Assembly (NCBI GenBank): GCA_022821545.1
Contig: JAJEDJ010000002.1
Span: 120,679-184,678, forward strand
Origin: Caldilineaceae bacterium
Lineage (GTDB): Bacteria > Chloroflexota > Anaerolineae > Caldilineales > Caldilineaceae
Direction of reading: 5' to 3'
DNA length: 64,000 nucleotides
In this document: positions 43,072 to 51,986 of the stretch, piece after piece
How the letters are laid out: each line of letters begins with the position of its first letter
How positions within the stretch are numbered: position 1 is the first letter of the stretch
Program-made: the position numbers and the translations under genes
The notes under the pieces: model-generated
What the model saw: the letters and a program-made list of their open reading frames with translations, nothing else
Told to the model about the DNA's origin: nothing
Database searches by the model: none

Positions 43072-44645
43072 TAAATAACGCCCATCCACTCCGCGGCGGA
43101 GAGAGCGTCCTCCTCCTCGACGAAGCCCTCATTCAGGAGGAAGACGGGATCACCCGCGTAGTCCAGCCCTGCGTCAAGACGCCATTCGTCATGGAGCCGG
43201 ACGCCGACAAACCCTGGGAAGCCTGCGGCCCCGGGATGAGCAAGCGCATCCATCTCTACGGCACGGCCCTTTACGACGATCTGGTTGGCAAGTATCGGAT
43301 GTGGTACTTCGGCCGCATGGGCCCCCACTGGCGCGTGCCGGACGGCAACTACCAGATCCCCGGCCTCTATGTCCCCCGCACCGACGAAAGACCTTTCCAC
43401 TGCAACGGCGTCACGGCAGACCGTTATGGACGCGCCTTCGTCGACAACGACCGGGGCGACCTCACTCTGTACGCGGAGAGCGATGACGGCATCAACTGGA
43501 CTAAGCCGGAGCTTGGCATATTCACATTCAACGGCAGCTCGGCCAACAACATCATCTGGGACCTCCACGGGGCCTCCGTCTTCATCGACCGCGACGAGGA
43601 GGACAAGGACCAACGCTATAAGGCGATCGGCTTCTGCCGCCGCTACCGCAGCATCTTCCTGCTCACCTCCCCCGACGGCATTCACTGGGATGACAACGTT
43701 ACCGTATCCCTTCCTGAGCAGGGGCGCACCCATAATTGTCTCGAGCCGGTGGTGAAACGCAGCAACGAGGGCACGTTCAACGTGATTTGGGATCCGATCG
43801 ATGCCATTTACCGCGCCTATTCGCTCCAGCGGTTTGACGACAGCGACAAGCGGCGGGTCATCTGCTACTCGGAAAGCCCCTCTCTGGCCGGCCCCTGGAA
43901 GGACTCCTACCCGATCCTGGAGCCGGGCAACTGGGACGATGAGATTGCCCGGCGCAGGTACGGCGCGCTGCGCGCCGAATTTCACAACATGTCCGCCTTT
44001 CGTTACGGGGGCCTTCATATCGGGCTGCTGGGCGTCCTCTACGTGACCGCCGAGCAGATCCCGGGCGAAAAGAACCAGATTCCCTGCGACGGCCCCATCG
44101 ACGGCCAGTTCGTTTACAGCCGCGACGGCATCAGCTGGCAGCATGCCGATCGCGCCCGCACTGTTGCGCTTCCACGCGGCGCCGGCGACGCCTTTGACAG
44201 AGGTATGATTATCGGCACGGCCAAGGAGCCGATAATCGAAGGCGATGAAGTTCACTGGTACTACACCGGCTGCGAGCATACACACGGCGAAGTCGACATG
44301 GAGAAGCGCGTCAAGCGGCTGGGGCGCGCCACCTGGCAGCGGGACCGCTTCGTCGCGCTCGCCGCGGCCGGTGAGGCGATGGTCGCGACCAAGCCTTTGC
44401 TCCCGCCCGCGGGCACGCTTGAGGTGAACGCAGACGCCGCCGGCGGTCAGTTGCAGGTCGAACTGTGCCGTCCCGACGGACGCGTCGTGGACGGCTATTC
44501 GCGTGAAGACTGTCTTCCTCTACAAAGAGATGATCTGCGCTGGCAGGTCAGGTGGCAGAACGGGGAGACAGCGATCGAAGGCGCGGTCCAGATCCGCTTT
44601 CTCCTGAATCGCAGCAAGCTGTACAGCTTCACGTTCAGGACCTGA
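43062..44645 (+). CDS. Beta-propeller glycosidase-like protein, paralogue 1
   Basis: 527 residues; the ATG overlaps the 3' end of the oxidoreductase gene by 10 nt. Repeated SxDGxxW motifs (ESDDGINWTKPE, TSPDGIHWDD, SRDGISWQHA) mark blades of a GH32/GH43-type or sialidase-like five-bladed propeller, ending in a beta-sandwich. No signal peptide. The enzymatic residues cannot be assigned; it may be a hydrolase or phosphorylase of an unusual sugar. Similar architecture to the protein at 60403. Confidence 0.65.
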   Translation: MEIVNNAHPLRGGESVLLLDEALIQEEDGITRVVQPCVKTPFVMEPDADKPWEACGPGMSKRIHLYGTALYDDLVGKYRMWYFGRMGPHWRVPDGNYQIPGLYVPRTDERPFHCNGVTADRYGRAFVDNDRGDLTLYAESDDGINWTKPELGIFTFNGSSANNIIWDLHGASVFIDRDEEDKDQRYKAIGFCRRYRSIFLLTSPDGIHWDDNVTVSLPEQGRTHNCLEPVVKRSNEGTFNVIWDPIDAIYRAYSLQRFDDSDKRRVICYSESPSLAGPWKDSYPILEPGNWDDEIARRRYGALRAEFHNMSAFRYGGLHIGLLGVLYVTAEQIPGEKNQIPCDGPIDGQFVYSRDGISWQHADRARTVALPRGAGDAFDRGMIIGTAKEPIIEGDEVHWYYTGCEHTHGEVDMEKRVKRLGRATWQRDRFVALAAAGEAMVATKPLLPPAGTLEVNADAAGGQLQVELCRPDGRVVDGYSREDCLPLQRDDLRWQVRWQNGETAIEGAVQIRFLLNRSKLYSFTFRT

Positions 44646-44884
44646 ATCCTCCGTTCTTCAAGATGACCTGGCTGGCATCAGCAGGATCAATACCCCCAAT
44701 CGGCCCTTCCAGACTTATAGAGTCAATTCTCAGGCCGAGAGACTTCCCAAAACAACCAAACCTTGTCTTAGCTACCGCGCGATTATGTTTTTCGACTGAC
44801 ATATTTGTGCAACATTTCACCTCTATCATTGGCAGGTATGAGGGATTCGCCCTCAGGCAAACGGATAGGGAAAGAGGTGAAAGA

Positions 44885-45466
44885 ATGGCAAGCAAGATGG
44901 TGTTGACGAAGAAATTCATGTCGATGGTAGCGGTAACTGCCGTTACGGTGGCAATCGGCATCAGTGGCTGTGTAATGGCTGTCGGAACGGGCGAGCATCA
45001 TGGCTCAAGCGGCATAGAGACGAGCCGGGGCGAACACGAACGTGAAGGCGGCACCGGTGAAGGTGAGAGCAGTGAAGGTGTCAGCGAAAGCGAAGGCGAA
45101 GAATCCGGCAAGACTCTGACGCTGACCGAGCGCTATGATACCGTTCGCAAGGGCGCCCGGCTGATTCTGACCTACGACGCCCAGAGCAATGCTTTTAATG
45201 GCACGGTGGAAAACACCACGGACAGCACCTTGGAGCAAGTCCGGGTTGAGGTTCACCTGTCGAATGGCGTCGAGCTCGGACCGACAACGCCGGTTGACCT
45301 CGCTCCTGGTCAAATCGTGGACGTTACCCTCCTCGCAACCGCCCAATCGTTTGACGGGTGGACGCCCCACGCCGAAGTAGGGCTGGGAACCGGCGGGGAG
45401 GCGGGTGAACACGGTCCCGGCGGCGAAGATGGTGAAGAAGGCGGCGAACACAGTAGCGGCGGCTAG
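44885..45466 (+). CDS. Lipoprotein with acidic linker and FxLYD-like domain
   Basis: 193 residues from ATG 44885, with GAGGTGA before it. Hydrophobic signal ending ISGC (lipobox), then a Gly/Glu/Ser-rich linker (about residues 35-75), a beta-sandwich with GTVENTTDSTLEQVRVEVHL, a pattern like FxLYD domains, and a Gly/Glu/His-rich tail. Probably anchored outside the membrane. Directly upstream of a two-component system, separated by a strong hairpin, so it may be the sensed or regulated partner (inference). Confidence 0.7.
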   Translation: MASKMVLTKKFMSMVAVTAVTVAIGISGCVMAVGTGEHHGSSGIETSRGEHEREGGTGEGESSEGVSESEGEESGKTLTLTERYDTVRKGARLILTYDAQSNAFNGTVENTTDSTLEQVRVEVHLSNGVELGPTTPVDLAPGQIVDVTLLATAQSFDGWTPHAEVGLGTGGEAGEHGPGGEDGEEGGEHSSGG

Positions 45467-45521
45467 AACGACCGAGGCGAAAGGCGCCGGCAGCCGGTCT
45501 GCGGCGGACAGGCGCGATACA

Positions 45522-45554
45522 CAGACGCGGTGTCCAGCATGGACACCGCGTCTG
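45522..45554. terminator. Strong hairpin between lipoprotein and response regulator
   Basis: Arms CAGACGCGGTGTCC and exact complement, 14 bp, loop AGCAT. No T-run follows on the plus strand, so it may act as a partial terminator or mRNA processing/stability element rather than a classical terminator. Confidence 0.6.
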
Positions 45555-45578
45555 CACAGCTTCAATTGAGGAATGGTA

Positions 45579-46256
45579 ATGCGTTCCATGATTCTGATCG
45601 TTGAAGACGATAAGCGGATCGCGAACTGGCTGAAAATCTTCTTTGAGCAGGCAGGGTTCGCAGCCAAAGTCACCCACGACGGCAGGACAGGGCTCACCCT
45701 TGCCCGCACCCTTGCCCCCGATCTGATTGTACTCGATCTGATGCTCCCCGGCCTCGACGGGATCGAGCTCTGTCGCATTCTGCGCCGCGAATCGGATGTT
45801 CCCATCATCATGCTCACGGCCAGGGACGCCCATACCGACCGCATCAGCGGGCTCGAAAGCGGCGCAGATGATTATGTCGTCAAGCCGTTCGACCCCGAAG
45901 AGGTCGTGGCACGCGCCAGAGCCGTGTTGCGCCGGGTCAATGATAAAGTGCAGCAAGAGTTGACCTGCGGCAATATTACGATTGATGAAACGACGCAACG
46001 CGTGACGGTCAACGAGCAACCAGTCTGTTTAAGTCACGCCCAATTCCTCCTGCTCGCTACCTTCATGCGTCATCCGAATCAGGTGCTCACGCGCGACCAG
46101 CTGATCGCCCTCGCCTTCAATAACAGTTTTGATGGATACGATCGTGCCATCGACAGCCACATCTCTCGTCTGCGCAGGCAAATTGCTGTAGATGGCCGCC
46201 AGCCGATTCAAACCGTCTATGGCACTGGTTACAGATTTGTGACGGAGGATGGTTGA
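45579..46256 (+). CDS. OmpR/PhoB-family response regulator
   Basis: 225 residues from ATG 45579 (GAGG 7 nt upstream; an ATG at 45573 is also in frame). Receiver domain with acidic pocket E9-D10-D11, phosphorylation site D53 in VLDLMLPG, T in MLTAR and K in VVKPF. A winged-helix DNA-binding domain follows (DRAIDSHISRLRRQI, VYGTGYRF). Its stop overlaps the start of the histidine kinase (TGATG). Targets are unknown. Confidence 0.95.
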   Translation: MRSMILIVEDDKRIANWLKIFFEQAGFAAKVTHDGRTGLTLARTLAPDLIVLDLMLPGLDGIELCRILRRESDVPIIMLTARDAHTDRISGLESGADDYVVKPFDPEEVVARARAVLRRVNDKVQQELTCGNITIDETTQRVTVNEQPVCLSHAQFLLLATFMRHPNQVLTRDQLIALAFNNSFDGYDRAIDSHISRLRRQIAVDGRQPIQTVYGTGYRFVTEDG

Positions 46257-47674
46257 TGTCGTTACGCTGGCGTTTTCTGGGCGCATTTATACTGCTTATC
46301 GTTCTTGTTGTCTCACTTAGTATGGGCGTCGGCTACTATACGACACAGGCGCAACTGAACACATTTATCGGTGCGCTCAGTAGCGATCAAGCCAATGATC
46401 TAGCTCTTAAGTTGAGTCGGGCATACACTTCATCTGATGGCTGGGAAACGTTGGGAACCGCTCTGTCCGAGACGGGGTATCTCTTCGATCACGGGGCGGA
46501 ACAGAAGCGCTCCGAAGAAACTGAAGAAAAAGGCTCTGAACTCTTTCATAGCGAGTCTGACAGAGACCGTATACGCGTTGTCATTACTGATGTCGATGGC
46601 TATGTCTTACTGGATAATTTCGCCGAGCTGCGATGGGGTGAGGTCGCGCCGGAGTTGGATGGACAGCGCGTTGATATATTCGATCTGCGCACCGGCCAGT
46701 CTGTGGGGTATGCGTATGTTGATGTGAATCGTGAGTTGTGGGCGACCGAATCGCACGGCTTTCTTCGAAACCTGCTATACACCATCACCATCGGCGGCCT
46801 GTTGACCGCTGCGATGGCGTTTCTGCTGGCTGTATGGCTCGCCAGACGCATCACCGCCCCTGTTACCGCGCTGACCCAGGCCGCCCAGTCCATCGCGCAA
46901 CGCAGTGATACCGTTCAACTGCCGGTTACCTCCCCGGACGAGCTTGGGCAGATGAGCGCGGCATTCAACCAGATGACAACCGCCCTCCAAACGCAACGCG
47001 ACTTACGCCAGCGGCTGCTCAATGACATCTCGCATGAACTGAACACGCCCTTGAGCGTCATCCGGCTGGAAGCGCACGGGCTGCGCCAAGGGTTGCAGAC
47101 GCCCGCACGAGCAGCCGACCAGATCATTGAAGAAGTGAAGCTGCTCCGCAATTTGGCGCGTGACCTGAACTGGCTGGCCGAAACCGAATCCGACGAGCTG
47201 CGGCTCACGATTGAACCGTACTCGCTCGGCCAACTGCTCACCGCCGAAGTCGAACGCTGGCAGCCGCAAGCGCAGATGCACGAGATCACCTTATCGTTGC
47301 AAACGCTGCCTGAACTGCCGGTGCTCAATCTAGACCGGATGCGGATGAGCCAGGCGCTGGGCAATGTCATTCACAACGCGCTCCAGCATACCGAGGCGGG
47401 CGGCCGGGTCACGGTGGCGGCAACCATGGAAGCGGGCGGGGGTGTGGGGGTTTCAGTAACGGATGATGGGGCAGGGATCGCCCCGGCTGATTTGCCCCAT
47501 ATCTTTAACCGCCTCTACCGCGCCGATCAGTCTCGCAGTCGTCGTACAGGCGGCATGGGGCTGGGGCTGACAATCGCCCGCGCCATTATCGAGGCGCACA
47601 ATGGTACGATTGCCGTTACCAGCAGCGGGCTTGGACAGGGGACAACCGTGCGGTTCGATCTTCCACTGCCTTAA
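46256..47674 (+). CDS. Sensor histidine kinase
   Basis: 472 residues from ATG 46256, GGAGG 8 nt upstream. Two membrane segments (about 8-27 and 175-195) border a 145-residue extracytoplasmic sensor; HAMP region follows, then the phosphoacceptor H260 in DISHELNTPLS and the ATP-binding domain (NVIHNALQHTE, DDGAGI, GGMGLGLTIA). Architecture like BaeS/PhoR. The signal is unknown; the neighbouring lipoprotein is a candidate partner. Confidence 0.94.
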   Translation: MSLRWRFLGAFILLIVLVVSLSMGVGYYTTQAQLNTFIGALSSDQANDLALKLSRAYTSSDGWETLGTALSETGYLFDHGAEQKRSEETEEKGSELFHSESDRDRIRVVITDVDGYVLLDNFAELRWGEVAPELDGQRVDIFDLRTGQSVGYAYVDVNRELWATESHGFLRNLLYTITIGGLLTAAMAFLLAVWLARRITAPVTALTQAAQSIAQRSDTVQLPVTSPDELGQMSAAFNQMTTALQTQRDLRQRLLNDISHELNTPLSVIRLEAHGLRQGLQTPARAADQIIEEVKLLRNLARDLNWLAETESDELRLTIEPYSLGQLLTAEVERWQPQAQMHEITLSLQTLPELPVLNLDRMRMSQALGNVIHNALQHTEAGGRVTVAATMEAGGGVGVSVTDDGAGIAPADLPHIFNRLYRADQSRSRRTGGMGLGLTIARAIIEAHNGTIAVTSSGLGQGTTVRFDLPLP

Positions 47675-47892
47675 ACGACAATTGCCAGCCAGCCCTATTT
47701 TCATCACAATCCAGCGGCAGGGGGCAACCTGGCTGAAACTTCCGGGCAGTGCAAACGCCGACTTGCGTATGTGAGCAACGATTGCTTCAATTCGCAGTCC
47801 ACTATATATTTATGGCGAAACGAAGACAGGGAATTTGCGATTCGCAAAGCCCGAATGAGCCCGAACAGGCAATACACAGATCGAGGAGTCCA

Positions 47893-48615
47893 ATGAGCCT
47901 TACACTCCAGGAAAAAGAATCCTTTGAATCCAGCGGTTATCTGCTCAAAAGAGGTCTCGTCTCCCGGCAGGAGATCGGGCAGATCCGCCAGGAATTGCCC
48001 GATCTCCACCGGCGCATGGTGGCTGACCCGCCGCCTGAAGTCCACGTTGCCTGGGAGGACGAGGACGCGCCCGACGAGAGCAAGATCATCCGCCAGCTGA
48101 TGCACAGCGAACTGGTCAGCCCCACACTCAACCGCATCCTGCGCAGCGACACGCTCGTCGATATCGTCGCCGAGCTGATGCACCCACAGGTGGCTCTTTA
48201 CCACAGCAAGCTCCTACCCAAAGAGGCCGGCATTGGCGCGGCGACGCCCTGGCACCAGGATTACGCTTACTGGAAGACCGATGAAAACCAGCCGATGATG
48301 ATCAACTGTCAACTCGCCATCGATCCAATGACCCTTGAAAACGGCTGCCTGGAGTTCATCCCCGGCAGCCACCGCTGGGGACTGCAGGACCATGAGCGAC
48401 ACCAGGAGACCTTCGGCAGGTTCCTGCCCGGCCACTATTACAAGCGGGACGAGGGCGTGACCATCCCGATGGAGCCTGGGGACGGCATCTTCTTTACATC
48501 TCTCGTGATCCACGGCTCCGCGCCCAACAAGTCGCCCCACCCCCGCTGGGCCAACACCTTCGCCTACAACGTGCCCGGCAACGGCGAACACCAGGTCCGC
48601 GAAGTTCTGCGCTGA
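47893..48615 (+). CDS. PhyH-family Fe(II)/2-oxoglutarate dioxygenase
   Basis: 240 residues from ATG 47893, GAGGAG upstream (frame open to 47749, extension unrelated). H121 and D123 in PWHQDYAYW; LENGCLEFIPGSH; distal His in VIHGSAPNKSPHPR with the terminal Arg in PRWANTFAYN. The shortest of the four paralogues. It stands between the two-component system and the peptide transporter genes; pathway unknown. Confidence 0.87.
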   Translation: MSLTLQEKESFESSGYLLKRGLVSRQEIGQIRQELPDLHRRMVADPPPEVHVAWEDEDAPDESKIIRQLMHSELVSPTLNRILRSDTLVDIVAELMHPQVALYHSKLLPKEAGIGAATPWHQDYAYWKTDENQPMMINCQLAIDPMTLENGCLEFIPGSHRWGLQDHERHQETFGRFLPGHYYKRDEGVTIPMEPGDGIFFTSLVIHGSAPNKSPHPRWANTFAYNVPGNGEHQVREVLR

Positions 48616-48942
48616 GTGTAGAGGCCAGAGACCGGCCGCCTGCGGAGGGCGGGGTCCTCTGGTTCACAGGTCGTTCACCGTCCTCTGCGCCGCGTCCCGA
48701 CTAATTTGCTCTTGCCTATCGTTCTGGGTACAATGGCGTACCAGCCATTTCGGCTGAAGAGCCAGCATTCGTCCTAATTTTGGAATGGCCGCAAAGGCAT
48801 TGACCGAAACCGGTCATCGCCAGGCTCTCGATTCTCTCCCCCGATGTCGAGGCTTTCCCCATAATACCCCTTTCGAACAGGGACGCGTGCAACGATACGC
48901 GGTTCTGGTTCGGTATTCCACTAAACCATTGGAGGAGATTCC
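48616..48942. other. Intergenic region, 327 bp
   Basis: Holds a GC-rich hairpin just after the dioxygenase gene (arms about 48625-48640 and 48648-48662, no T-run) and a weak promoter candidate at 48706-48734 for the peptide transporter operon. Confidence 0.5.
48706..48734 (+). promoter_or_regulatory. Possible promoter of the first peptide transporter set
   Basis: TTGCTC, 17-bp spacer, TACAAT. The -10 matches five of six and is followed by the same GGTACAATG context as the strong promoter at 53669; the -35 is poor. Leader about 200 nt. Confidence 0.4.
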
Positions 48943-50925
48943 ATGACCCAGAGGCACATTTCACGACGACGATTTTTGCAGGTATCCGCCTTTGCCACCG
49001 CCGGTGCGGTGCTGGCTGCCTGCGGCGGCGGCGACGCGCCGGCCGCGGAGGCGCCGGCTGCCGAAGAGCCGGCCGCATCCGACAGCGGCGAAGCGATGGC
49101 CGCATCCCAGTACAATGAAGCGCCCATGCTGGCCGAGATGGTCGCCAACGGCGAGATCCCCCCTGTGGACGAGCGGCTGCCACCCAACCCAATGGTGATC
49201 GAACCGTTGAATGAGGTCGGCGAGTACGGCGGCACCTGGCGCCGCATTGGTGTCGGCCCCGGCGACGCCGGCATCTTCCGGTTCCGCCTCATGTACCCGC
49301 AACTGGTGCGTTACAACATGGACGGCTCCGATATCGGTCCCAATTTGGCCGAATCCTGGGAAGTCTCCGATGACGGCACGACCTACACCTTCCACCTGCG
49401 TGAAGGCGTCAAGTGGTCGGACGGCACGCCGCATACCTCCGAGGACTTCATGTTCTGGTATGACGACGTTTTGGGCGATGAAGACCTCGCCCCCAGCTTC
49501 CCCGTCTGGCTGACCGTAGGCGGCGAGCCGGTTGTGATGGACGCGCCCGACGATCTCACCGTCCGCTTCACCTTCCCCGGAGCGCATGGCATCTTTATGA
49601 ACTTGATGGCCGGGGCCAACGGCGCTTCGATGACCTGGTATCCCAAGCACTACATGACTCAGTTCCATCGCAACTACGCCGACGAAGAAGAGTTGAACGC
49701 GCAGGCGCAGGAAAACGAGTTTGAGTTCTGGCATCAGTATTTCAACAACCGGCTCACCCCTCGCCTCAACACGGACGTGCCGGTCCTCTTCGCCTGGCGC
49801 TTCACCAAGATTACGCCCGAAGTCCCCGTCGTGTTGGAGCGCAACCCTTACTACTGGAAGGTGGACACCGCCGGCAACCAGTTGCCCTACATTGATCGGG
49901 TTTCCACCGATATTGTAGAGGATTCCGAGGTTCTGAACCTGCGCGCGGTCGCCGGCGATATCGACATGCAGCACCGCCACATTCTGATGGAGAACTTCTC
50001 GCTCTTCAAGGAGAATGAGGAGACCGGCAACTACGAAATCCTGCTCTGGAAGTTCGGAGAAACGAGCGATTCCGTCATCTCCTTCAACCTTTGCCATCCG
50101 GACCCGGTTTTGCACGAGATCTTCAACGACAAGCGCTTCCGTTTTGCTATGTCGCACGCGATGAATCGCGATGAGGTCATCGAGGCCGTCTACCTCGGCC
50201 TGGGTGAGCCGGGGCAGCCGTCGCCGCTTGCCACCTCCCCATTCTACGATGAGGTGCAGGCTAAGAATGCCATCGAGTACAACCCCGATCTGGCCAACTC
50301 CATGCTGGACGAGATGGGCCTGACCGAGATGAACTCCGATGGAATCCGCCTGCGCCCGGACGGCGATCCGCTCAGCATCATCTTCAACTACGCGCCGGTC
50401 TTCGGTTCCTGGCGCAGCATTGGCGAGCTGATGCAGAAGTATATGGCCGATGTTGGCGTTCAGTTGACCTTGAAAGAGGAGGCGCGTCCGCTCTGGAGCC
50501 AGCGCGTGCAGGCCTCCGAGCACGACATGACCGTCTGGACCGGCTCGGCCGAGTTCAATCCGCTGATCGACCCGCGGCACTTCATGCCCTTCTCGCAGGG
50601 CAGTTCGCATCACGCCGCCTGCCATGCCCTCTGGTACAACTCCGGCGGCGCCAACGGCGTAGAGCCGACCGGCGACCTGCGGACCACCATCGACCTCTAC
50701 GAGGCGATCAAGGCCACGCCGGACTTCGAAGAGCATAAGCGTCTCTTCCAGCAGATCCTCGATCTCAACACGGAGAATCTGTGGACGTTCAGCATGGCGG
50801 TCGGCCTGCCTGCACCTGTCGTCGTCAGCAAGAACATGGGCAACGTCCCGCGTGAGGGCGTATCCTCCTGGCATCTGCAGACGCCCGGCAGCACCGTGCC
50901 GGAGCAGTACTACCTCAAGAGCTAA
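48943..50925 (+). CDS. Peptide-type (family 5) solute-binding lipoprotein, set 1
   Basis: 660 residues; GGAGGAGA before the ATG. Tat motif SRRRFLQ, lipobox LAAC at about residue 27, then an Ala/Glu/Pro-rich linker. Family 5 landmarks: NLAESWEVSDDGTTYTFHLR, EGVKWSDGTP and EDFMFWYDD, RNPYYWKVDTAGNQLPYID, and FAMSHAMNRDEVIEAVYLG. Binds peptides, nickel or oligosaccharides; ligand not predictable. First gene of a set with two permeases, duplicated at 53852. Confidence 0.92.
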   Translation: MTQRHISRRRFLQVSAFATAGAVLAACGGGDAPAAEAPAAEEPAASDSGEAMAASQYNEAPMLAEMVANGEIPPVDERLPPNPMVIEPLNEVGEYGGTWRRIGVGPGDAGIFRFRLMYPQLVRYNMDGSDIGPNLAESWEVSDDGTTYTFHLREGVKWSDGTPHTSEDFMFWYDDVLGDEDLAPSFPVWLTVGGEPVVMDAPDDLTVRFTFPGAHGIFMNLMAGANGASMTWYPKHYMTQFHRNYADEEELNAQAQENEFEFWHQYFNNRLTPRLNTDVPVLFAWRFTKITPEVPVVLERNPYYWKVDTAGNQLPYIDRVSTDIVEDSEVLNLRAVAGDIDMQHRHILMENFSLFKENEETGNYEILLWKFGETSDSVISFNLCHPDPVLHEIFNDKRFRFAMSHAMNRDEVIEAVYLGLGEPGQPSPLATSPFYDEVQAKNAIEYNPDLANSMLDEMGLTEMNSDGIRLRPDGDPLSIIFNYAPVFGSWRSIGELMQKYMADVGVQLTLKEEARPLWSQRVQASEHDMTVWTGSAEFNPLIDPRHFMPFSQGSSHHAACHALWYNSGGANGVEPTGDLRTTIDLYEAIKATPDFEEHKRLFQQILDLNTENLWTFSMAVGLPAPVVVSKNMGNVPREGVSSWHLQTPGSTVPEQYYLKS

Positions 50926-50937
50926 CGAACATCTAAG

Positions 50938-50970
50938 AGAGAGGAGTGAGAGAACGTCTCACTCCTCTCT
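50938..50970. repeat. Purine-rich dispersed element folded as a perfect hairpin
   Basis: Arms AGAGAGGAGTGAGA (50938-50951) and exact complement (50957-50970), loop GAACG, 12 nt after the stop codon of the solute-binding gene. It could act as an attenuator or mRNA stabiliser giving more binding protein than permease (inference). Confidence 0.8.
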
Positions 50971-50998
50971 CCTCTACACTCACTCCTTGCCTTTCACT

Positions 50999-51985
50999 AT
51001 GTCCTCATTCATCTTCCGCCGCCTCATATTGATGGTGCCGACGCTGTTCATGATTTCGCTGATCTCATTCATCATCATCGAGCTGCCGCCCGGCGACTAT
51101 GTGACCTCCTATATCGCCAACCGCATGGCGATGGGAGACGACGTACGCCAGGATGAGATCGACGCGCTTGTCAGGCAGTACGGTCTCGACCAGCCGGCGC
51201 CGGTACGCTACTCCAAATGGCTGGGCAACGCCTTGCAGGGCAATTTCGGTTTCTCCTTCGAATGGCAGCTTCCTGTCAGCGATTTAATCTGGGAACGGCT
51301 GGGCCTGACGGTGGTGGTCGCATTCGCCGCGTTGATATTCTCGTGGATCGTCGGCCTTGTGATCGGTATATTCTCCGCCGTCTACCAGTATTCGTTCGGA
51401 GACTATGTCTTCACCGCCCTCAGTTTTGTCGGCCTCGGTACGCCCAACTTCATGCTGGCCCTCATCATGATGTGGATTGCTCTTGCCTATTTCGGCACCA
51501 ATATCTCAGGCCTCTTCTCGCCGGAGTTTGTCGACCAGCCCTGGAGCTTCGCCAAGTTCGGCGATATGCTCAAGCATCTTTGGGCCCCCGCCATCATCGT
51601 GGGGACGGCCGGGTCGGCCGGTCTTGTGCGCACGATGCGCGCCAATCTGCTTGACGAATTGAGTAAGCCCTATGTGGAAACGGGACGCGCCAAGGGCCTC
51701 AACGAGATGAAGCTCGTGTTCAAGTATCCCACCCGCGTGGCCCTCAACCCCTTCGTCAGCACCATGGGCTGGGCCTTGCCGCAACTCGTATCCGGCTCCA
51801 TCATCGTCTCCGTTGTGCTCAGCCTGCCCACCACCGGCCCCCTGCTCTTACGTGCGTTGCTGACCCAGGATATGTACCTGGCTGCCAGCTTCCTGCTCAT
51901 GCTTAGCACATTGACCATCATCGGCACGTTGATCTCCGACATAATGCTGGCCCTGCTCGATCCCCGCATCCGGATGGGAGGGTAA
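50999..51985 (+). CDS. Peptide-type ABC transporter permease, DppB-like, set 1
   Basis: 328 residues from ATG 50999. N-terminal FIFRRLILMVPTLFMISLIS with the conserved start of DppB-type permeases, six membrane segments, and the ATPase-contact loop ETGRAKGLNEMKLVFKYPTR. It ends LLDPRIRMGG. Followed 1 nt later by the DppC-like permease. Confidence 0.93.
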   Translation: MSSFIFRRLILMVPTLFMISLISFIIIELPPGDYVTSYIANRMAMGDDVRQDEIDALVRQYGLDQPAPVRYSKWLGNALQGNFGFSFEWQLPVSDLIWERLGLTVVVAFAALIFSWIVGLVIGIFSAVYQYSFGDYVFTALSFVGLGTPNFMLALIMMWIALAYFGTNISGLFSPEFVDQPWSFAKFGDMLKHLWAPAIIVGTAGSAGLVRTMRANLLDELSKPYVETGRAKGLNEMKLVFKYPTRVALNPFVSTMGWALPQLVSGSIIVSVVLSLPTTGPLLLRALLTQDMYLAASFLLMLSTLTIIGTLISDIMLALLDPRIRMGG

Positions 51986-51986
51986 T

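Noticed and set aside
48961..50874. 637-codon minus-strand frame opposite the peptide-binding gene
   Set aside because: Shadow of a well-supported gene; composition typical of antisense translation.
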